A stretch of DNA of 64,000 bases from Oceanobacter antarcticus (GCF_044962685.1 NZ_JBBKTX010000004.1:1-64000), one strand, 5' to 3'; counted from the first letter of the stretch, positions 43,056 through 52,731 are shown. Made by a program: numbers and translations. Notes: generated by a model not told the origin, from the sequence alone.

Positions 43056-44045
43056 TCAGGCAGCTGCCCGTTGTTTTTTCTTATTCGCGTGTGCAACCGC
43101 TGCCCGGCGAACCCAGGTACCGTCGCTGATGGCATTCCGGCGAGTTTCAAGACGCTCGCGGTTACAGGGGCCATTGCCTTTGATGACGTCAAAAAATTCG
43201 TCCCACTGAATCTCGCCAAAATCGTAGTGGCCCCGCTCTGCGTTCCACTTGAGGTCGGGATCGGGGGCGCTACAGCCGAGAATTTCCAACTGCGGCACGG
43301 TCTGGTCGATAAAGCGCTGACGCAATTCATCGTTGGTGTGACGCTTGATTTTCCAGGCCATGGATTGCGCACTGTTGGGTGAGTCGGCATCACTAGGACC
43401 AAACATCATCAAGGCTGGCCACCACAGACGATTGATAGCGTCTTGCACCATTGCTTTCTGGGCGTCATTTCCCTGTCGCATCATGGTCAGCAGAATTTCG
43501 TAACCCTGACGCTGGTGAAAACTTTCTTCTTTGCAAATACGGATCATGGCGCGGGAATACGGGCCGTAAGACGTGCGCTGCAACACCACCTGATTCACGA
43601 TGGCAGCACCGTCGACCAACCAGCCAACAGCACCCATATCCGCCCAGTTCAAGGTCGGATAGTTGAAGATAGAGGAATATTTGGCCCGGCCACTGTGCAG
43701 TTTTTCAACTTCTTCATCGCGATCAGCACCGAGGGTCTCCATAGCGCTGTACAGATACAGCCCATGACCCGCTTCATCCTGAATCTTCGCCATCAGCTGC
43801 AGTTTGCGTTTTAAAGTCGGAGCACGAGTGACCCAGTTCCCTTCTGGCAGCATGCCGACAATTTCCGAGTGGGCATGCTGGGACACCTGACGAATCAGGG
43901 TCTTGCGATAGGCGTCCGGCATCCAGTTTTTGGGCTCAATCTTGATTTCCGCGTCAATCTTTTCCTGAAAGACGCGCTCTTCCGGGGACATGTCGTCCAG
44001 AGCTTTGACTTGCTTGACCCCTGTCTCAACCATTTGTGCGTACAT
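43056..44045 (-). CDS. paaA: Phenylacetyl-CoA 1,2-epoxidase catalytic subunit PaaA
   Basis: A 329-residue ferritin-like di-iron enzyme. The iron-binding ExxH motifs are visible in KIQDEAGHGLYLYSAMETLG and ICKEESFHQRQGYE. It forms the ring 1,2-epoxide of phenylacetyl-CoA with O2. First gene of the paaABCDE-Z unit; the putative common operator (44102-44138) lies about 57 nt upstream. Confidence 0.97.
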   Translation of the reverse strand: MYAQMVETGVKQVKALDDMSPEERVFQEKIDAEIKIEPKNWMPDAYRKTLIRQVSQHAHSEIVGMLPEGNWVTRAPTLKRKLQLMAKIQDEAGHGLYLYSAMETLGADRDEEVEKLHSGRAKYSSIFNYPTLNWADMGAVGWLVDGAAIVNQVVLQRTSYGPYSRAMIRICKEESFHQRQGYEILLTMMRQGNDAQKAMVQDAINRLWWPALMMFGPSDADSPNSAQSMAWKIKRHTNDELRQRFIDQTVPQLEILGCSAPDPDLKWNAERGHYDFGEIQWDEFFDVIKGNGPCNRERLETRRNAISDGTWVRRAAVAHANKKKQRAAA

Positions 44046-44101
44046 GAATCTCTCTCCGGTGGTAGTACTGGGCAGCCACTGCTGCCGCTGAACTCAATAA
44101 T

Positions 44102-44138
44102 GATACTAAAAATAAATTAAAATAAAATATATTGTATC
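44102..44138. promoter_or_regulatory. GATAC-N27-GTATC operator upstream of paaA
   Basis: GATAC (44102-44106) and GTATC (44134-44138) form an inverted repeat around a very AT-rich 27-nt spacer. The same pair at identical spacing stands before paaF, and a one-mismatch copy before paaN. PaaX is the likely binder. Confidence 0.65.
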
Positions 44139-44217
44139 GTTTTAAGGGCGTAACCATCCGATTCCAGGTACATTGGCCTGGATTGACCAAGGCTCTGGCC
44201 AGGCAGTACGTTGTTCG

Positions 44218-45537
44218 TTAGCCCTGATGCCGTTTGTCGAACACCCGCTGGGCCTTTCCCTCTGATCGGGCAATAGTGCCACAACCACGTACATCAACAG
44301 CCACGCTGATACCCACTGATGACTTCACGTGGTGTTTCAGTTCCTGCACCAAACGCTGGGTCTGTGCCTCATCCAAATGGTGGAATTCTGGCCGCAGCTC
44401 TACGTGCACTTCCATGCTATCCATGTTGCCTTTGCGATACAGGTGTATCTCATATATTTCTGAAAACTGTGGAACTTTAACCACCTCTTCTTCGATCTGG
44501 GTGGGAAAGACGTTAACACCACGAATAATCATCATGTCATCGCTACGACCGGTAATCTTGTCGATCCGGCGCATCCGACGAGCACTGCCAGGCAACAATC
44601 GGGTCAGGTCTCGGGTGCGATAGCGAATCATAGGTAAGGCTTCCTTGCTGAGGGTGGTAAACACCAGCTCGCCCATCTCACCATCCGCTAGCACTGCACC
44701 GGTGACCGGGTTAATGATTTCCGGATAGAAGTGATCTTCCCAAACGGTCGGGCCATCTTTGGTTTCGGCACACTCCATCGCCACGCCTGGCCCCATGATT
44801 TCCGATAAGCCATAGATATCCAGCGCCTGAATGCCCAGCCGCTGCTCCACTGAACGACGTAGCTCATCGGTCCATGGCTCGGCACCAAAAATACCCAACC
44901 GTAAGGACAGCTCATCTGGAGTAATGCCCTGACGCTCCATTTCATCGGCAATATTGAGCATATAGGAAGGGGTAACCATGATGATGTCAGGCTGGAAGTC
45001 ACGAATCAGGCGTACCTGTTTTTCGGTTTGGCCACCAGACATGGGAATCACACTACAACCCAGGCGTTCAGCCCCGTAATGCGCGCCCAGTCCACCGGTA
45101 AACAACCCATAACCATAGGAAATATGCACCTTGTCACCACGATGACCACCTGCCGCCCGAATGGAGCGAGCAACGATATTGGCCCAAGTATCAATGTCAT
45201 TCTGGGTATACCCCACCACAGTCGGCTGGCCAGTGGTGCCACTGGAGGCATGCAAACGCACGATGTCGTCCATCGAGGTGGCGAACATGCCATACGGGTA
45301 GTTGTCACGCAGGTCGGACTTGGTGGTAAAAGGCAGTTTGGCCAGATCATCCAGCGACTGAATGTCTTCCGGATGAATACCGACTGCATCAAAACGCTGA
45401 CGATACAGCGGCACGTTATGGTAGGCGTGGCCAACACTCCATTTCAGCCGCTGCAGCTGATGGGCACGTAACTCATCTATGCTGGCGGTTTCCATCGGAT
45501 CGAGCTGATCCGGCTTGAACTGGTCTCGAATATTCAT
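44218..45537 (-). CDS. paaK: Phenylacetate-CoA ligase PaaK
   Basis: A 439-residue adenylate-forming enzyme with the ATP signature LHASSGTTGQPTVVGYT near residue 95, and family strings SYGYGLFTGGLGAHYGAE, RTRDLTRLLPG and MMIIRGVNVFPTQIE. It activates phenylacetate to its CoA thioester, the entry reaction of the pathway. The start at 45537 has GAGAGA upstream and matches the family. Last gene of the paaF-K unit, 170 nt after paaJ; the gap could carry an own promoter, although none is clear. Confidence 0.96.
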   Translation of the reverse strand: MNIRDQFKPDQLDPMETASIDELRAHQLQRLKWSVGHAYHNVPLYRQRFDAVGIHPEDIQSLDDLAKLPFTTKSDLRDNYPYGMFATSMDDIVRLHASSGTTGQPTVVGYTQNDIDTWANIVARSIRAAGGHRGDKVHISYGYGLFTGGLGAHYGAERLGCSVIPMSGGQTEKQVRLIRDFQPDIIMVTPSYMLNIADEMERQGITPDELSLRLGIFGAEPWTDELRRSVEQRLGIQALDIYGLSEIMGPGVAMECAETKDGPTVWEDHFYPEIINPVTGAVLADGEMGELVFTTLSKEALPMIRYRTRDLTRLLPGSARRMRRIDKITGRSDDMMIIRGVNVFPTQIEEEVVKVPQFSEIYEIHLYRKGNMDSMEVHVELRPEFHHLDEAQTQRLVQELKHHVKSSVGISVAVDVRGCGTIARSEGKAQRVFDKRHQG

Positions 45538-45707
45538 GCTGAGTCTCTCTATCTCTCTTTTATTGTTGTTTTGATAAGGCAATGAATACCTTGTCAGGTG
45601 TTCTGCAGCACCCGCTGTGCGCTGGCTGTTTGCTATTTGTCGCAGGCGCTCTTTTTATGCTTGTCGGCTGACAAGGGCCGTCTGGTCAGTGCCGACCCCC
45701 AGTCAGA

Positions 45708-46922
45708 TCAGTCATCTAGTCGCTCAATCACCATGGCAATCCCTTGGCCAACACCGACACACATGGTACAGAGGGCATAGCGACCACCGGTACGTTGCAA
45801 CTGATGCATAGCGGTCATTACCAGGCGAGCACCACTGGCTCCCAGCGGATGACCGAGCGCGATGGCGCCGCCGTTCGGATTAACGTGGGTCGCATCATCC
45901 GCCAGGCCCAGCTCACGCAGTACCGCCAACCCTTGAGAGGCGAACGCTTCGTTGAGTTCGATCACATCCATCTGCGCCAGCGTCAGACCTGCTTTAGCCA
46001 GCACTTTTCGGGTTGCCAGTGCCGGGCCAAAGCCCATGATGCGTGGTTCCAGACCAGCGGTAGCCATCGCCACAATACGCGCTTTGGGTATCAGGCCGTT
46101 TTTCTCTGCAGCGGCTCTGGAAGCAATCAATAGCGCGCAAGCACCGTCGTTCACGCCGGATGCATTGCCGGCCGTGACTGAGCCGCCTTCACGGAAGGGT
46201 GCTTTCAGTTTGGCCAGCCCTTCCAATGTCGTGGATGCTCGCGGATGCTCATCGATATCCACCACAATGTCTTCACCCTTGCGTTGCGGGATCACCACCG
46301 GGCAAATTTCTTCGTTGAACAAGCCAGCGTCCATTGCAGCGGCCGTTTTCTGCTGACTGCGGTAGGCAAACAGATCTTGATCTGCACGGGATATGTTGAA
46401 ATCTTCAGCGACGTTTTCGGCGGTTTCCGGCATCGATTCCACGCCGTATTGCGTTTTTATTTTCTGATTAATAAAACGCCAGCCAATGGTGGTGTCGTAC
46501 AAACCGTTCGGCGTGCGACTAAAGGCGGATTCGGCCTTGCCCATCACAAAAGGGGCGCGAGACATGGATTCACAACCACCCGCGATCATCAGTTCAGTTT
46601 CTCCAGACTTGATCGCCCGCGCTGCAAGACCAATGGCATCCATACCAGAACCGCAGAGGCGATTGACTGTCGTGCCCGGTACCGAGACTGGCAAACCGGC
46701 CAGCAATGCCGACATGCGCGCAACGTTGCGATTGTCTTCACCCGCCTGATTGGCGTTGCCATAAATCACATCATCGACCGATGCCCAGTCGACATCGGGG
46801 TTACGCGCCACCAGCGCCTTCAGCGGAATAGCACCCAGATCATCGGCACGTACCGGGGCCAGAGCGCCGCCGTAACGGCCAAAAGGGGTGCGGATGGCGT
46901 CGCAAATATAGGCATCAGTCAT
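45708..46922 (-). CDS. paaJ: 3-oxoadipyl-CoA / 3-oxo-5,6-dehydrosuberyl-CoA thiolase PaaJ
   Basis: A 404-residue thiolase. The nucleophilic Cys lies in RLCGSGMDAIGLAAR, the His in NGGAIALGHPLGASGAR and the second Cys in YALCTMCVGVGQG. The start string MTDAYICDAIRTPFGRYGGAL is typical. It cleaves both thiolysis steps of the pathway. The start overlaps the paaI stop by 8 nt. Confidence 0.96.
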   Translation of the reverse strand: MTDAYICDAIRTPFGRYGGALAPVRADDLGAIPLKALVARNPDVDWASVDDVIYGNANQAGEDNRNVARMSALLAGLPVSVPGTTVNRLCGSGMDAIGLAARAIKSGETELMIAGGCESMSRAPFVMGKAESAFSRTPNGLYDTTIGWRFINQKIKTQYGVESMPETAENVAEDFNISRADQDLFAYRSQQKTAAAMDAGLFNEEICPVVIPQRKGEDIVVDIDEHPRASTTLEGLAKLKAPFREGGSVTAGNASGVNDGACALLIASRAAAEKNGLIPKARIVAMATAGLEPRIMGFGPALATRKVLAKAGLTLAQMDVIELNEAFASQGLAVLRELGLADDATHVNPNGGAIALGHPLGASGARLVMTAMHQLQRTGGRYALCTMCVGVGQGIAMVIERLDD

Positions 46923-47409
46923 TGTGATTCTCCTGGGTCGGTGGTTTGAGGTGAGTGTTCGGCTCCAGAATCTGGCCACGCACCCGGTAGGATTTGCCAT
47001 GAAACAAGGCAATCAGGTGACCATCCTGGTTATGAATTTCGACATCGTAGTTACCGGTCCGACCACTGCGGCTGCGCTCAACTGCCGTTGCCGTAAGCAC
47101 ATCGCCACCGCGACCCGGCGCGACATAATCGATGGCACAACCGATTGCGACGGTGGGCTCGTTGTAGGTATTGCAGGCGAAGGCGAACGCAGAGTCCGCC
47201 AGCGTAAACAGATAACCACCGTGACAAGTCTGATGGCCCTGCAACATAAAATCGGCCACCGTCATCGCTACCGTGGATTGGCCCGGTGACGAATGCAGCA
47301 GCTCGATGCCCAGGTGCTGTGTCGCGCTATCACGGCGATACAACTCGTTGGCACAAGCCACCGCCAGTTCGTCGGCATTCATCGTTTGCAGGTGCGGTTG
47401 ATCAGTCAT
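46915..47409 (-). CDS. paaI: Hotdog-fold acyl-CoA thioesterase PaaI
   Basis: A 164-residue hotdog protein with HGGYLFTLADSAFAFACNTYN (catalytic Asp region) and GRTGNYDVEIHNQDGHLIALFHG. It hydrolyses stalled phenylacetyl-CoA-type intermediates and releases trapped CoA. GGAGG lies 8 nt before the ATG. It overlaps both neighbours by 8 nt. Confidence 0.94.
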   Translation of the reverse strand: MTDQPHLQTMNADELAVACANELYRRDSATQHLGIELLHSSPGQSTVAMTVADFMLQGHQTCHGGYLFTLADSAFAFACNTYNEPTVAIGCAIDYVAPGRGGDVLTATAVERSRSGRTGNYDVEIHNQDGHLIALFHGKSYRVRGQILEPNTHLKPPTQENHND

Positions 47410-48943
47410 GGAAACGACCTCCCTGCAGTGCCAGACGGCGAATCAGCAAGGAAGGACGATAACGATCCTCGCCGTAAACCGCCTGCAAACAAGTCAACAG
47501 CTGGTCGACTTTGGCAAGGCCGATCTGATCGGCCCACCGCAACGGCCCACGAGGATAATTCACCCCAAAACACATGGCGGTATCGACGCCGATTGCATCA
47601 CCAACGCCCTGCAATACGGCATCCGCGCCTTCATTCGCCAACATGCAAACCGTTCGCATCACCGCCAATCCCGGAACATCGGTCAGTTCACTGACCTGAA
47701 TCCCGGCCTGAGCCAGGCAGTCCACGACTTGCTGAACTGCGTCTGTCGAGGTGTTGTGAGCACGGCTAATGGCCAGCCGGGATGCTTGGTTGTAGTCCAG
47801 CGCCAAATCAATCAGCACTAGGTTAGTGAGACCCTCTTCCAGCGCCCGCTGACAGGCCAGGCGCCCGTCAGTCAAAGCGACGGTGGCGGTTCCGATGCGT
47901 AACACCCCGGCATCGGATGCGGACTCCTGATCCACCGAGATACCGGCTTGCGCCAGCCGTTGCACCAATACCGACAGCAAACCGACATCACCAAGTGCCA
48001 CACAACCGGATGGAGTATCAGAACTGACCGTCACGGTAAGGGCTAACGGTTGCTCAGTAGCCTCACCGTAGTGATAAAAACCGCGACTGGCCTTGCGGCC
48101 CAGATAGCCAGCATCGACCAGCTCTTTCTGGATCAGTGAGGGCTGGAAACGGAAGTCGCCGTAATAGGCAGTAAAAACAGAGCAAGTCACCGCGTAGTTA
48201 ACGTCATGACCGATCAGGTCGGTCAGTTCAAATGCTCCCATACGAAAACCGCCAGCGTCGCGCATCAAGGCATCCAACGTGGCGCAATCACTGGCCTGTT
48301 CCTGCAGCAGACGCAGGCTTTCGGCATAAAACGGACGTGCCACTCGATTCACAATGAAGCCCGGTGTGGAGCGGGTGTGCACCGGCTTTTTGCCCCAGTT
48401 CAGAGCAGTGTCGTACACGGTGCTGGCGGCATTGGAATCCGTTGCCAGGCCAGACACCACCTCCACCAGCTTCATGATCGGAGCCGGATTAAAGAAGTGC
48501 ATACCAACGATACGGCCCGGATACCGGCGGCCGGCGGCCAGACTGGTGATGGATAACGACGAGGTATTGCTGGCCAGAATGCAATCATCAGAGCAAACGT
48601 CTTCCAGTGTTGCCAATACGCTGCGCTTGACGTCGAGGTTTTCAATAATGGCCTCGATCACCAGCTTGGCATCCACCAATGCTTCAATGTCATCAACCGG
48701 CGTGATACGAGACAGTACCGCGTCACGCTGTTCAGCCGTGAGCTTGCCACGAGCAACCAATTTGTTCAGCTGAGCAGCCATCGTGTCAATGGCTTGGGCA
48801 GCAGCGCCTTCGCGATTGTCATACAGCTTCACCGGGTGACCGGCCTGGGCCGCTACCTGAGCGATGCCCGCCCCCATCGCACCGGCACCAATGACGGCAA
48901 CCAGAGTGTCGATACTCAATGTATGCGTCTGTTCTGGCATCAT
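47402..48943 (-). CDS. paaH: 3-hydroxyadipyl-CoA dehydrogenase PaaH
   Basis: A 513-residue protein with an N-terminal NAD Rossmann motif VIGAGAMGAGIAQVAAQAG, the active-site region GMHFFNPAPIMKLVEVV and two 3-hydroxyacyl-CoA dehydrogenase C-terminal domains in tandem. The duplicated C-terminal half is normal for PaaH-type enzymes. It starts directly after the paaG stop (AAAGGG 8-9 nt before ATG). Confidence 0.95.
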   Translation of the reverse strand: MMPEQTHTLSIDTLVAVIGAGAMGAGIAQVAAQAGHPVKLYDNREGAAAQAIDTMAAQLNKLVARGKLTAEQRDAVLSRITPVDDIEALVDAKLVIEAIIENLDVKRSVLATLEDVCSDDCILASNTSSLSITSLAAGRRYPGRIVGMHFFNPAPIMKLVEVVSGLATDSNAASTVYDTALNWGKKPVHTRSTPGFIVNRVARPFYAESLRLLQEQASDCATLDALMRDAGGFRMGAFELTDLIGHDVNYAVTCSVFTAYYGDFRFQPSLIQKELVDAGYLGRKASRGFYHYGEATEQPLALTVTVSSDTPSGCVALGDVGLLSVLVQRLAQAGISVDQESASDAGVLRIGTATVALTDGRLACQRALEEGLTNLVLIDLALDYNQASRLAISRAHNTSTDAVQQVVDCLAQAGIQVSELTDVPGLAVMRTVCMLANEGADAVLQGVGDAIGVDTAMCFGVNYPRGPLRWADQIGLAKVDQLLTCLQAVYGEDRYRPSLLIRRLALQGGRFHD

Positions 48944-49741
48944 TCAGCGCCCTTTGAATTCAGGTGTGCGTTTTTCCATAAAGGCTTTTACGCCTTCGCG
49001 GTAGTCGGCGGTACGACCGGCCAGGCGTTGCAGATCTCTCTCCAGCGTCATCTGCTCCTCGAAGCTGTTGCTGACGCTGCTGTTCAAGGCACGCTTGATT
49101 AGCGCCAAACCTTGCGTCGGTTGAGTCGCTAATTGCTTCGCCAGTGTCAGGGCTTCGTTATGCAGGGCTTCGTCATCCACCACCCGATAGATCATGCCCC
49201 AGTCATACGCTTGCTCAGCTGTGACAGGGGTTCCCAGCAAGGCCATATGTTTGGCACGGGCCATGCCGACCAAGCGAGGCAGAAACCAGCTACCACCAGA
49301 ATCCGGCACCAGACCAATTTTGCAGAACGCCTGAATAAACTTGGCGGAGCGAGCCGCCAGCACCAGATCACAGGCCAAAGGAATATTCGCGCCAGCACCG
49401 GCTGCGACACCATTGACCGCACAGATCACCGGCATCGGCAAGTCTTGCAGGGTCTTGATCAATGGGTTGTAAAAGCGTTCGATCGACAACCCCAGATCCG
49501 GTGAATTGGCATTAGGGTCAACATTGCGGTCAGATAAATCCTGACCGGCACAAAAACCGCGGCCCTCTGCCGTCAGCAGCAAGGCGCGGACTTCCGGATT
49601 GCCGGCAGTCGCTTTCAGGGCCTCTTTGACTTCAAGGTGCATGGCTTCGTTAAAGCTGTTCAACGCCTTGGGACGGTTCAAACTGAGGATGGCAACGCCG
49701 TCCTCAACGGAATACAGAATATACTCGAGGTTCATGGGCAT
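48944..49741 (-). CDS. paaG: 1,2-epoxyphenylacetyl-CoA isomerase PaaG
   Basis: A 265-residue crotonase-fold protein: GRGFCAGQDLSDR (oxyanion hole) and NGVAAGAGANIPLACDLVLAARSAKFIQAFCKIGLVPDSGGSWFLPR, with the Asp in VPDSGG that serves as isomerase base. It isomerises the epoxide to oxepin-CoA. AGGAG is 4 nt before the first of two close ATG codons, so the start could also be 49735. Confidence 0.94.
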   Translation of the reverse strand: MPMNLEYILYSVEDGVAILSLNRPKALNSFNEAMHLEVKEALKATAGNPEVRALLLTAEGRGFCAGQDLSDRNVDPNANSPDLGLSIERFYNPLIKTLQDLPMPVICAVNGVAAGAGANIPLACDLVLAARSAKFIQAFCKIGLVPDSGGSWFLPRLVGMARAKHMALLGTPVTAEQAYDWGMIYRVVDDEALHNEALTLAKQLATQPTQGLALIKRALNSSVSNSFEEQMTLERDLQRLAGRTADYREGVKAFMEKRTPEFKGR

Positions 49742-49774
49742 ATTGCTCCTGGAGATCAGAATGGGTTGCCAGCA

Positions 49775-50557
49775 CTACTGGCCGTTAAATTCGGGTTTGC
49801 GCTTTTCCTGAAAAGCGGCAATGCCTTCCTTGCGGTCGGCGGTGCCAGCCAGAACAGTAAAGGCATGGCGCTCGAAACGGAGACCAGAGGCGAGATCGGT
49901 ATCCATACCTTTGAGCACCGATTCTTTGGCCAGGCGCACTGCCAGCGGTGCCTTACAGGCAATACTGGCAGCAACAGCCAACGCCCGCTCAACAGTCAAT
50001 TCCGGTTGGGTAATCTCGCTTACCAGACCGGATTGCTGAGCTTGTCGAGCAGTGATCGGCTCGCCAGTCAGTACCATCTGCATTGCCATCGACTTGCCCA
50101 CCGCCCGCAATAATCGCTGCGTGCCCCCAGCACCGGGCATGATGCCAAGGTTGATTTCCGGTTGTCCGAAGCGCGCGTCTGCGCCAGCAAGAATAATATC
50201 GGCGTGCATCGCCAACTCGCAGCCACCGCCCAAACAAACGCCATTTACGGCGGCAACCAGCGGCTTGGGAAAACGGCTAATCCGCTGCCAGTGCTGCTGG
50301 CGGGGGTCATTCAGAATACCGACCAAATCGCGCTCGGCCATTTCCTTGATATCGGCTCCGGCAGCAAAGGCCTTGCGGTTGCCAGTGAGAACCAGCACTC
50401 GAATGTCGTCCTCGGCTTCTGCCAGATCCATGACCACCGACAACTCACCCAGCATGGCGGTGGTCAGGGCATTGAGTGCCGCAGGGCGATTCAGCTCAAT
50501 CAGCTGAACCCCTGCACTGACCTTATGTACGACCAGTGTTGCGTAGCGTTTTGTCAT
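49775..50557 (-). CDS. paaF: 2,3-dehydroadipyl-CoA hydratase PaaF
   Basis: A 260-residue crotonase with AFAAGADIKEMAERD and CLGGGCELAMHADIILAGADARFGQPEINLGIMPGAGGTQRL, where the two hydratase glutamates are present (GGGCELAM and GQPEINLG). This separates it from PaaG, which has an Asp instead. First gene of the paaFGHIJK unit. The ATG at 50557 has CAGG about 8 nt upstream; the longer reading to 50704 would cross the operator region. Confidence 0.94.
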   Translation of the reverse strand: MTKRYATLVVHKVSAGVQLIELNRPAALNALTTAMLGELSVVMDLAEAEDDIRVLVLTGNRKAFAAGADIKEMAERDLVGILNDPRQQHWQRISRFPKPLVAAVNGVCLGGGCELAMHADIILAGADARFGQPEINLGIMPGAGGTQRLLRAVGKSMAMQMVLTGEPITARQAQQSGLVSEITQPELTVERALAVAASIACKAPLAVRLAKESVLKGMDTDLASGLRFERHAFTVLAGTADRKEGIAAFQEKRKPEFNGQ

Positions 50558-50720
50558 CTGAGTAACCTGTCCGATTTTGTTTTTATAGCGTTTCGGCAAT
50601 GACTTAAGGCGCAGACGTCTTCGTTCCCACTCGTTCCGGCACCCTGACGGCACCAGCCTTGAATCAAGGAGCGGACTCGTTTGATCTGCATCAACAGTTA
50701 TCAATGCTGCCCAAAATTAA

Positions 50721-50757
50721 GATACAAAACAATAATTTATTTTTTGATTTTCGTATC
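50721..50757. promoter_or_regulatory. GATAC-N27-GTATC operator upstream of paaF
   Basis: GATAC (50721-50725) and GTATC (50753-50757) form an inverted repeat with a 27-nt AT-rich spacer, extended outward to TAAGATAC/GTATCTTA. The site lies about 165 nt before the paaF start. Confidence 0.65.
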
Positions 50758-50933
50758 TTATTTTCATTTTGCATGAAAAAACCCTCTGAAAAATCAATAG
50801 ACGCGAGCATTTCTCGATTAAAAAACAATATTTTTCAAATAGATAGAAAATAAAATGGATTCAAATACATCATTTCGAGACAATCTAAACAACACCAACA
50901 GATGCCGTTTCAATCAACAACGACCTATGATTT

Positions 50934-50970
50934 GATACATTAAATAATAAATAATAGATATTTTAGTGTC
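50934..50970. promoter_or_regulatory. GATAC-N27-GTGTC operator upstream of paaN
   Basis: GATAC (50934-50938) is followed after exactly 27 nt by GTGTC (50966-50970), one base different from the partner in the other two copies. It lies 34 nt before the paaN start, so binding here should directly affect paaN-paaY-paaX expression and allow PaaX to control itself. Confidence 0.55.
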
Positions 50971-51003
50971 TTTAAAACAAAAATACTCATTAATGGAGTT
51001 GTT

Positions 51004-52716
51004 ATGTCGTCTGATGCCATGACGAACAGCCAGGCCACGCTCTGGTTTTCCCGCCACTCACCTTTGCTGGATCAGGCCGTTAGTGCGATTCATCAGCGCG
51101 GTTACTGGGCTCCTTTCCCGGAACATCCCAAAGCGTACCCGGCGGAGTCATTGGCCAGCGCGGCAGCAGAATTCCAGACCTTGCTAGGACAGCCGTTTGA
51201 GCTGCAAGGAGTAGGGGAGATTGGACGAGCGGGTGAGGAGCAGTCACCCTACGGCTTCGCCCTTGGCATCCACTATCCGCAGTACGACCCGGATACGTTA
51301 CTGGAAACCCAGCAATCACTGATTGGTGGCTGGCGCGATGCAGGGCCACAAACCAGGGTGGCGGTCGCTCTGGAGGCCATTCACCGGTTAAATGCACTCA
51401 GTCCGCTGATGGCTCAGGCGGTACAACACACCACTGGACAATCTGCCAATATGGCTTTCCAAGCCGGCGGCCCCCACGCCCAGGACCGGGCAGTAGAAGC
51501 CGTTGCCTACAGCTGGGATGCCATGGCGGAGATACCGCAATCCGTATTGTGGCGAAAACCCATGGGCAAACGTGGTCAACTGTCATTGACTAAACGTTGG
51601 CATATCGTGCCTCGGGGAATATCACTCAGCATCGCCTGTTGCACCTTCCCGACCTGGAATACCTACCCCGGATTATTTGCCAGCCTGGTGACGGGCAATC
51701 CGGTGGTCATCAAACCCCACCCGGATTCGATTCTGCCGCTGGCACTGACCGTCAAGGTGCTACAGGAGGTACTCACCGAAGCCGGATACGATCCACGCCT
51801 AGTGATGCTCGCGGTCGACACTCGGCCTGCCCCGCTGGCGGCCCGACTGGCAACCGACCCACGGGTGCGGCTGATCGATTTCACCGGTTCCAGCCACTTT
51901 GGCAACTGGCTGGAACAGCACGCTCACCAGGCGGAAGTGTTTACCGAAAAAGCCGGGCTCAACACCGTGATTATTGACAGCATGGCGGACATCACTGCAG
52001 TTGCTGGTAATCTCGGTTTCTCACTCAGTCTCTACTCCGGGCAAATGTGTACCTCTCCCCAAGTCATTTATATTCCTGCTAGTGGCGTGATGGTAGGAGG
52101 TGAATGCTGGTCATTTGAGCAAGTAGCTGATGCACTGGTCAGCAGTATTGCCCAGTGGACCGCCGATCCAGCCCAGGCGTGCGGCTTCCTCGGCGCAATT
52201 CAAAGTGAAGGCACCTTAGTCAGAATTCAGCAATGCCGGGAGGCGATCACAGGCCGGGGCAGCGTATTACTCGATAGCAAGAGTCTGATTCATCCAGATT
52301 TTCCCTCAGCCCGCGTGCAGACGCCACTGCTGCTCGCACTGGCAAGCCAGGATCAGGATCTGTATGGCAAAGAACAGTTTGGCCCGATTGCGTATCTGGT
52401 TCGTACCCACGGCACCGCAGAATCCCTGTCACTGACACGCCAGACCTTGTTAGCTCAAGGCGCGATTGCACTGGCTATCTACACCACCCGCGACGATGTG
52501 CTGGCGCAGGCAGAAAATCTGGCTCAGGACGTCGCAGTCTCGTTATCCATCAATCTGGATGGCAGTTTTTATATGAACCAGTCCGCCACATTCAGTGACT
52601 TTCATGGCACTGGTGGCAACCCGGCAGCCAACACTTCTCTCACCGATAGAGGGTTTATCAGTCGCCGCTTTGTAGTGGTACAAAGCCGTCGTCCAGCGAC
52701 CGCCGCCACTGACTGA
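51004..52716 (+). CDS. paaN: Phenylacetic acid degradation protein PaaN
   Basis: A 570-residue protein of the aldehyde-dehydrogenase superfamily, with strings WGAPFPEHPKAY-like near the start, CTFPTWNTYPGLFASLVTGNPVVIKPHP (ALDH cofactor part), DFTGSSHFGNWLE, SGQMCTSPQVIYIP (active-site Cys region) and YGKEQFGPIAYLV. PaaN is an old name used for PaaZ-like or oxepin-related proteins, and this one is clearly separate from the PaaZ here. It may give an extra semialdehyde dehydrogenase. GGAG lies 8 nt before the ATG. Confidence 0.88.
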   Translation: MSSDAMTNSQATLWFSRHSPLLDQAVSAIHQRGYWAPFPEHPKAYPAESLASAAAEFQTLLGQPFELQGVGEIGRAGEEQSPYGFALGIHYPQYDPDTLLETQQSLIGGWRDAGPQTRVAVALEAIHRLNALSPLMAQAVQHTTGQSANMAFQAGGPHAQDRAVEAVAYSWDAMAEIPQSVLWRKPMGKRGQLSLTKRWHIVPRGISLSIACCTFPTWNTYPGLFASLVTGNPVVIKPHPDSILPLALTVKVLQEVLTEAGYDPRLVMLAVDTRPAPLAARLATDPRVRLIDFTGSSHFGNWLEQHAHQAEVFTEKAGLNTVIIDSMADITAVAGNLGFSLSLYSGQMCTSPQVIYIPASGVMVGGECWSFEQVADALVSSIAQWTADPAQACGFLGAIQSEGTLVRIQQCREAITGRGSVLLDSKSLIHPDFPSARVQTPLLLALASQDQDLYGKEQFGPIAYLVRTHGTAESLSLTRQTLLAQGAIALAIYTTRDDVLAQAENLAQDVAVSLSINLDGSFYMNQSATFSDFHGTGGNPAANTSLTDRGFISRRFVVVQSRRPATAATD

Positions 52717-52731
52717 TCAGGAGAGATTTAT

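Larger units (their letters stand above)
50558..51003. other. AT-rich divergent promoter region between paaF and paaN
   Basis: No gene is supported in this 446-bp stretch. It is much richer in A and T than the flanking genes, especially 50720-51000, and contains both operator-like repeats listed here. It must hold the promoters of paaF (minus) and paaN (plus); I could not fix the -35/-10 boxes because many A/T strings fit weakly. Confidence 0.7.

Noticed and set aside
50659..50853. Plus-strand 64-codon frame in the paaF-paaN gap
   Set aside because: It runs through the operator, is Lys/Phe/Ile-rich as expected from AT-rich noncoding DNA, and lacks a ribosome site.
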